The translations under genes were made by a program, and so were the position numbers. Below are positions 7,875-10,576 of a DNA stretch of 10,576 nt, piece after piece (positions within the stretch are counted from its first letter, which is position 1; each line of letters begins with the position of its first letter). The stretch comes from Cyclostephanos tholiformis (Eukaryota; Bacillariophyta; Thalassiosirophyceae; Thalassiosirales; Thalassiosiraceae): assembly GCA_036939975.1 (NCBI GenBank), contig JALLPB010001241.1:1-10576 (forward strand), read 5' to 3'. The notes beneath the pieces are model-generated. The model was not told the origin of the DNA, did no database searches, and saw only the letters and a program-made list of their open reading frames with translations.

Positions 7875-7929
7875 CCGAAATTCGGGGTGACATGACAGTG
7901 CCGAGACTTAAATAAGGGTATGGGGACAG
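7875..7929 (-). repeat. Right terminal inverted repeat, copy 1
   Basis: Reverse-complement partner of 3385-3439, ending ATGGGGACAG. Its outer edge marks the end of copy 1. The next bases (ACGTACCTAA) do not repeat those before the left end (ATTGGGAAAA). Confidence 0.9.
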
Positions 7930-8101
7930 ACGTACCTAAATGATATCGTGAAGAAACCATTTTTTTCAATGACGCATTGTTACATATGGAAAAAAACTGT
8001 AGAATGATTTAGCTGTCACACCGGCGCACATTAGCTGGTTCTTAAACCCCGGCATATGTAGACAGATACTGAAGACTTAAAATAATAAATGATAGGATAA
8101 A
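7930..8101. other. Spacer between the two transposon copies
   Basis: 172 bp of AT-rich DNA with no ORF and no transposon motifs. It is presumed host sequence or part of an older insertion. No direct repeats flank either transposon end within it. Confidence 0.6.
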
Positions 8102-8155
8102 CTGTCCCCATACCCTCATTTAAGTCCGGCGCCGTTCAGTCGCCTCAAATTTTGG
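8102..8155 (+). repeat. Left terminal inverted repeat, copy 2
   Basis: Begins CTGTCCCCATACCCTCATTT, identical to the first 20 bases of copy 1, then diverges moderately and is one base shorter. Its right-hand partner is not in the window. Confidence 0.85.
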
Positions 8156-8166
8156 CAAATTTTTTG

Positions 8167-8701
8167 TTACCTCGGTTTGTCTGTTTACTGTATTTCTTTT
8201 ACCTCATTTCTGTGTTTCAACAATGTTTTTGTCTCTCTGGCCTTTCTATATTTTCTTCTGCCCTACACGCAGCTGTAAGGTTTCTACTTACCTCATAGGT
8301 TGGATTTAGCTGTTAGTTTACCTCGCCACACTAGTGTCGCTCTCCCTTTCTGAAGCCTGCTCAGTCGCCTGTGCTCAATGGTTTTGTGCCCTTTTAGGGT
8401 TAATCTCGTTGTTTAGGTTACCTCTCTATAGGTCTTTTTCTATAATTTTTTGTTTACCTCTCTATTCAAAATATCTATTTTTAGTTTACCTCACTAGTTT
8501 GTACTTTTTGTTTACCTTGTCTGAGGTACACTTTTAAGTTACCTCATTTACGTTGTTGACTATTGTTACTGTACCTCCTAGTATTTTCAATGAGTTACTC
8601 ATACCTCATATCATGATCAGATATGTTTTAGCTTACCTCGACATAACGAATGTTGTCTGCATTTATATCAATCATGTGAAATGTCTCTGTTTGTTTACCT
8701 T
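8167..8701 (+). repeat. Left subterminal TTTACCTC array, copy 2
   Basis: Exact TTACCTC heptamers start at 8167, 8199, 8288, 8318, 8418, 8454, 8486, 8539 and 8633, with near-matches ATACCTC near 8602 and TTTACCTT near 8513 and 8695. Several sit at positions equivalent to copy 1, and spacing is kept more strictly than the DNA between them. The TTTAGGGTTAATC block is also retained at about 8391-8403. One right-side partner survives at 9688. Confidence 0.8.
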
Positions 8702-8844
8702 GTTATCTTAGGGTCTGCTAGATTGCCTTGTGGACATACCTCCGCCATCGACTTCCCTCACTATGCCTGATCGATTTCCTGCATTGCCATCACTTGCATC
8801 TACTTCACCCTCGCCTCTCTTTTTGTGGCTCCATCACCCCCGTC

Positions 8845-9292
8845 ATGGCAAACGCAAGTCCAATCAACCCCGCTGGGAGGCGTAGCGCCCAGGTTAGCGC
8901 TTACACTACTACAAATAGACAGCATGTTGCTGCTGCGATGCCAACGCTCGTGCAGGATCCACCCCCTCGCAGCAAGAATAGGCACTACCCAGCAGCCCAA
9001 GGATGTCTATCTGTCATGTTCTCATACCATTCAGTGGATAAAAGAGGATCGCTTTCAGGACTACACAATTTGTCATGCTCCTGATTGGATAGCAGGAAAG
9101 AAGTCTGACCGCCCAAAAGATGCGGCAAGGAAGAAGTCTGGAATGCGTAGGGTTATGCCAGAATTAGAGGTCGATTGTGGCAAAGATGCTGAAAAGGATA
9201 TGTCAGGAGAAGAGGAGGTGGTAGACAAGACTCAAACTATGACTGAAGACGACGAAAGATTCAATGAGGACAGAATGGAAGCAGCGCTATAG
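8845..9292 (+). pseudogene. Internally deleted MULE transposase, copy 2
   Basis: Starts with MANASPINPAGRR, matching the copy 1 start. After about 49 codons the 2.6-kb deletion joins it, out of frame, to the C-terminal region (PKDVYLSCSHTIQWIKED, APDWIAGKKS). Past the junction the true frame is open to the TAG at 9290-9292, ending in an acidic tail (SGEEEVVDK, MTEDDERFNED). This tail identifies the frameshift and stop in copy 1. The 51-codon deletion that removes the zinc knuckle keeps the frame. No catalytic residues remain, so no transposase can be made. Confidence 0.8.
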
Positions 9293-9335
9293 ATGGACAG
9301 TAGAATTGCAGCAAAGTATAACACTATAGGGACAC

Positions 9336-9626
9336 TTATTTCTTAGCAATGCTCTTGCTGTTGTTCCCCTCCTCATTGCTATTATTGTTCTCCATTGCAT
9401 CGATTGGTTCTGCGCACTTCCCTCACCAACGACGACCACCATATGCTGGCTCAATAGGTCCACCGACGATTAAATAGCAATCAGGATGCTGCTGACCACA
9501 GATATGGCAGTGGCAAGGCATCATGTCCTCGTTAGTCATCTTGCAGGATCCGCACTCCCATGCAATAACAACCCTAGAGCACGCAGCCTCCTTTTCCGGA
9601 GTAGACAAAGGGGTTTTTGCCTCCAT
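9336..9626 (-). CDS. Antisense small protein with RanBP2-like zinc finger, carried by the transposon
   Basis: ATG at 9624-9626 (MEAKTPLSTPEKEAACSRVV), then a finger read as W-E-C-G-S-C-x3-N-x5-C-x-C-x2-C-G-x2-H. The W-x-C-x2-C-x3-N start fits the RanBP2-type zinc finger, though the distance from N to the last Cys pair is one residue longer than usual. The open frame stops at TGA 9423-9425, but copy 1 has TGG there. Reading past it, the frame continues with GKCAEPIDAMENNN to TAA at 9336-9338, 96 residues in all. That end lies 43 bp from the convergent transposase stop (9292). RanBP2-type fingers bind ubiquitin, RNA or proteins; the role here is unknown. In layout it recalls mudrB of maize MuDR; no sequence relation is claimed. 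It could also be a captured host fragment. Confidence 0.5.
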
Positions 9627-9717
9627 GATGCCACACGCAATGCTTGATTAACCCTAAATGTACACAGAAAAGCAGATCCAGTAAAGTGAGGTAAAGGAAT
9701 ATCGACTTTGTACGTCG

Positions 9718-9718
9718 N
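9718..9718. other. Ambiguous base at an apparent assembly junction
   Basis: A single N. To the left, the sequence matches copy 1 base for base across 9660-9717 (equivalent to about 7549-7606). Immediately to the right the match stops and a different coding sequence begins. A join between unrelated contigs or a misassembled repeat is more likely than a natural boundary. Confidence 0.7.
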
Positions 9719-10353
9719 AAAACTTCATGGTCGAAAATCTCCGCCTCCTCTTCCAAGACGTACCCACAGTCCAGATCGATCGGTTCGGTTCCTTGCAAAA
9801 TTGGATCCATGAAGCCTCGAATGAGAAATACTGGTGCCAATTGGTGGAGCGCCTCCTACACCCCTCCACGCCACTGCCAGATCGCCCTGCAGACTGGGGC
9901 CCCCTCCCATCCTGGCAAGCACGTCGTGCAACTACTGGACATCAACAGGACGATACCCACGACAGCGACAACGACACATCCAACGATGACACAAGAGACG
10001 AATCCCACATTCCTCCACAATCACCCTCCTCCCGCCCACGCCGCCCCCCCCCACTGTCCCGCCACACACCTCCCGCTGGAAACACACCTGACATCGACGT
10101 ATATGACCCAAAACGCTGGCTCAACGACCCTTCCTTCTGCTCCATGGTCGACCGTAGCATATCACACTCCCTGAAAATTCTCGGACTCGGACTCGGCGCA
10201 TCCAACATGGAAATCAAAGTGCATTACCGACAACTCGCACGCAAATATCATCCAGATAAGAATGACACTGCCCTGACTGGACTCACCACGGCCGAAGCCT
10301 CCGACTTCTTCAAACTCCTCAACAACGCCAACGAATACCTGAAGGAACTTTGA
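9719..10353 (+). CDS. 3' part of an ORF ending in a J-domain, possibly the tail of a retroelement polyprotein
   Basis: The frame is open leftward to the N, so the ATG at 9727 is probably internal and the 5' part missing. From that ATG: residues 1-65 hold NLRLLFQDVP and an ADWGPLPSW motif; about 70-122 are a low-complexity linker of D/S/P/R; about 147-205 form a J-domain, with S-L-K-I-L-G-L as helix I, Y-R-Q-L-A-R-K-Y as helix II, the obligatory H175-P176-D177, then F-F-K-L-L-N-N-A-N-E-Y-L as helix III. J-domains stimulate Hsp70 ATPase. No zinc-finger or C-terminal DnaJ domain follows, so this is a class III type. The N-terminal segment resembles, from memory, ends of reverse-transcriptase ORFs in diatoms; no RT motif is in the window, so that link is inference. 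Confidence 0.75.
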
Positions 10354-10576
10354 TACCAAACCAACATGTGTGCTATTGATGTGCCACACACACCTACATC
10401 GACAAAAAAGAACGAATGGGCAGGACTCGCACGCCTAAGGGGGGCCGCTCCCACTTCCCCCCCCCAATCTTCCTGTTCCTACCCACAAGAAAGAAGAAAG
10501 ACAAACAACAAGAAAGAGAAAACAAAAAGAACAAGAACCGTTTGGTCCACACCCCATCTCCAAAACGCGCCAACAC
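10354..10576. other. Low-complexity 3' flank of the J-domain ORF
   Basis: Contains a G run next to a C run (about 10439-10468) and a long purine-rich stretch of AAGAAAG/AACAA type at 10489-10540. No gene is recognised on either strand; the 60-codon minus-strand frame at the edge is rich in F/S/L from this skew. It may be the 3' UTR of the J-domain ORF and the start of another repeat. Confidence 0.5.

Larger units (their letters stand above)
3385..7929 (+). mobile_element. Mutator-like DNA transposon, copy 1 (structurally complete)
   Basis: A 4545-bp element bounded by 55-bp terminal inverted repeats starting CTGTCCCCATACCCT. It carries a MULE-family transposase on the plus strand, and subterminal arrays of TTTACCTC (left) and GAGGTAAA (right). 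A second inverted pair, TTTAGGGTTAATC at 3680-3692 and its complement at 7531-7543, sits further in. The transposase catalytic core is open, but the C-terminal part is broken by frameshifts and stops, so this copy is probably inactive. No 8-11-bp target-site duplication, expected for Mutator elements, is seen next to either end. Confidence 0.85.
8102..9717 (+). mobile_element. Mutator-like transposon, copy 2: internally deleted and right-truncated
   Basis: Same family and orientation as copy 1. The left end through 8993 matches 3385-4291; then, without transition, the sequence matches 6896 onward. This removes 2604 bp including the whole catalytic core. A second deletion relative to copy 1 removes 153 bp (7047-7199 equivalent). 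Conversely, copy 2 holds about 168 bp near 9444-9611 that copy 1 lacks. The right subterminal array and right terminal repeat are missing because the match ends at the N at 9718. A non-autonomous derivative by structure. Confidence 0.85.

Noticed and set aside
9574..9869. Minus-strand ORFs crossing the N
   Set aside because: They read across an ambiguous base at a probable false join and have no coherent homology on both sides.
10394..10576. Minus-strand ORF at the right edge
   Set aside because: It is generated by purine-skewed low-complexity DNA and has no recognisable domain.

Overview
The window looks like nuclear DNA of a microalga, most likely a centric diatom. The grounds are long intronless ORFs, an armadillo-repeat protein with an N-terminal Cys-pair motif, a Mutator-like DNA transposon, and a J-domain fused to what looks like the end of a retroelement polyprotein. 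The diatom assignment is inference from protein style. No rRNA, tRNA, operon or prokaryotic signal was seen.

Layout. 1-535: no convincing gene; a perfect E2F-type site and a small palindrome. 536-3283 (minus): complete 915-residue protein with an N-terminal Cys cluster, a disordered acidic/basic middle built from three tandem repeats, and about ten armadillo-type repeats. 3284-3384: its 101-bp upstream remnant. 3385-7929: a complete Mutator-like element (copy 1) with 55-bp terminal inverted repeats, arrays of a TTTACCTC motif inside both ends in opposite orientation, and a MULE transposase whose DDE core is open but whose C-terminal third is broken by frameshifts and stops. 7930-8101: spacer. 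8102-9717: a second, internally deleted copy in the same orientation (copy 2), cut off at a single N (9718). 9719-10353: the 3' part of an ORF ending in a J-domain, open back to the N. 10354-10576: low-complexity DNA.

How the parts relate. Copy 2 is a deletion derivative of the same family. It lost 2604 bp of transposase relative to copy 1 and cannot mobilise itself; it would depend on a transposase supplied from elsewhere. Each copy preserves what the other lost. Copy 2 keeps an unbroken transposase C-terminal tail and a small gene on the opposite strand with a RanBP2-like zinc finger, converging on the transposase stop codon. Copy 1 keeps the transposase core but has lost the finger-coding part of the antisense gene. 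Read together, the ancestral element appears to have been a two-gene, tail-to-tail Mutator-like transposon, comparable in layout to maize MuDR (mudrA/mudrB) but with an apparently unrelated second gene. That antisense zinc-finger gene and the J-domain-tailed ORF are the most novel items. The N at 9718 falls exactly where similarity between the two copies stops, so linkage of the J-domain ORF to the rest is unsafe.
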